This document shows, piece by piece, positions 13,970 through 14,061 of a stretch of 14,061 nt of DNA (positions within the stretch are counted from its first letter, which is position 1; every line of letters starts with the position of its first letter). A program made the position numbers and the translations under genes. The stretch covers positions 1-14,061 of the forward strand of contig CAYGHD010000015.1 of assembly GCA_964349675.1 (NCBI GenBank), given 5' to 3'. This DNA is from GWA1-54-10 sp964349675. Its GTDB lineage: Bacteria; Patescibacteriota; Minisyncoccia; Phycocordibacterales; SBAW01. A model generated the notes under the pieces. The model was not told the origin of the DNA and made no database searches. It saw nothing but the letters and a program-made list of their open reading frames with translations.

Positions 13970-14061
13970 CGGAGTTCTCCATACTAGCGTGTGGACAGGC
14001 TGAAAAAACAGCCTGTAGCTCTGTTTGAACAGCCGTCAAAAACATACCAGCGTTTTAGACA
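13970..14061 (-). promoter_or_regulatory. Upstream region of the orphan gene with two inverted repeats
   Basis: Reading on the minus strand: TTGACG (14039-14034), a -35-like hexamer; the interrupted palindrome now at 14021-14032 (CTGTT-AACAG arms, 2-nt centre); a weak -10-like TACAGG (14017-14012, 16-bp spacer); the hairpin ACAGGCTG-T6-CAGCCTGT (13995-14016); and the SD GGAG (13980-13977). The order would give a leader of about 35 nt. A second -10-like TAGTAT (13981-13986) would start the RNA downstream of the SD, so both cannot be right. Operator function is inferred. Confidence 0.35.
13995..14016. repeat. Perfect 8-bp inverted repeat with A6/T6 centre
   Basis: ACAGGCTG (13995-14002), six A, CAGCCTGT (14009-14016). 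No T-tract follows on either strand, so it is not a normal intrinsic terminator. It lies 26-47 bp upstream of the orphan gene start, a position that suits an operator or a leader hairpin. Confidence 0.8.

Noticed and set aside
13995..14016. Inverted repeat as an intrinsic terminator
   Set aside because: No T-tract follows on either strand; the A6/T6 run is in the loop.
14021..14032. CTGTTTGAACAG as a LexA box
   Set aside because: The E. coli-type box needs CTG and CAG ten bases apart, here six; it also does not fit the Gram-positive form.

Overview
The window looks like chromosomal DNA of a small-genome bacterium, most plausibly a member of the Candidate Phyla Radiation (Patescibacteria, Parcubacteria-like). 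This is inferred, because no ribosomal marker is present. The supporting signs are very tight packing with tail-to-tail overlaps, many genes for short membrane proteins, almost no Shine-Dalgarno (SD) sequences, and several start codons placed where a transcript should begin, which suggests leaderless mRNAs. The standard code fits, with TAA, TAG and TGA all acting as stops. No rRNA, tRNA, CRISPR array, transposase or phage gene was found.

Left part (1-5211). A partial ABC-F ATPase (minus) diverges from a DedA membrane protein (plus). DedA overlaps the end of an AlkA-like DNA glycosylase by 54 bp, and the glycosylase sits 4 nt behind a SET-domain methyltransferase. Upstream of the SET gene lies a gene-free block of about 390 bp with a promoter-like -10, many short inverted repeats and a strong terminator whose T-tract touches the SET start codon. 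I read it as a candidate structured RNA or an unusually long attenuated leader; it is the best candidate here for something undescribed. Next come a BaiN/HI0933-type flavoprotein and the ribosome-assembly GTPase EngB, 4 nt apart.

Middle part (5212-8292). A 29-residue, very acidic small ORF with its own hairpin lies upstream of engB. Divergent from it is a secreted S9 serine peptidase with a complete catalytic triad, overlapping by 27 bp the end of a shortened YgjP/DUF45 metalloprotease. The metalloprotease follows a YbaK/ProX-type deacylase gene with a perfect TATAAT exactly where a leaderless transcript would need it. A small helical protein lies just upstream.

Right part (8307-14061). A long minus-strand run has a type II P-type cation ATPase (probably Ca2+), a VIT/CCC1-like metal transporter, a 50-residue lmo0937-family membrane peptide, a membrane-anchored protein with an Asp-rich Ca-binding-like loop, and a four-helix membrane protein. 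This suggests envelope, metal and stress functions. At the far right, separated by a clear terminator, is an orphan 338-residue protein that I do not recognise. It is low in lysine, has the only clear SD in the window, and its upstream region carries two inverted repeats.
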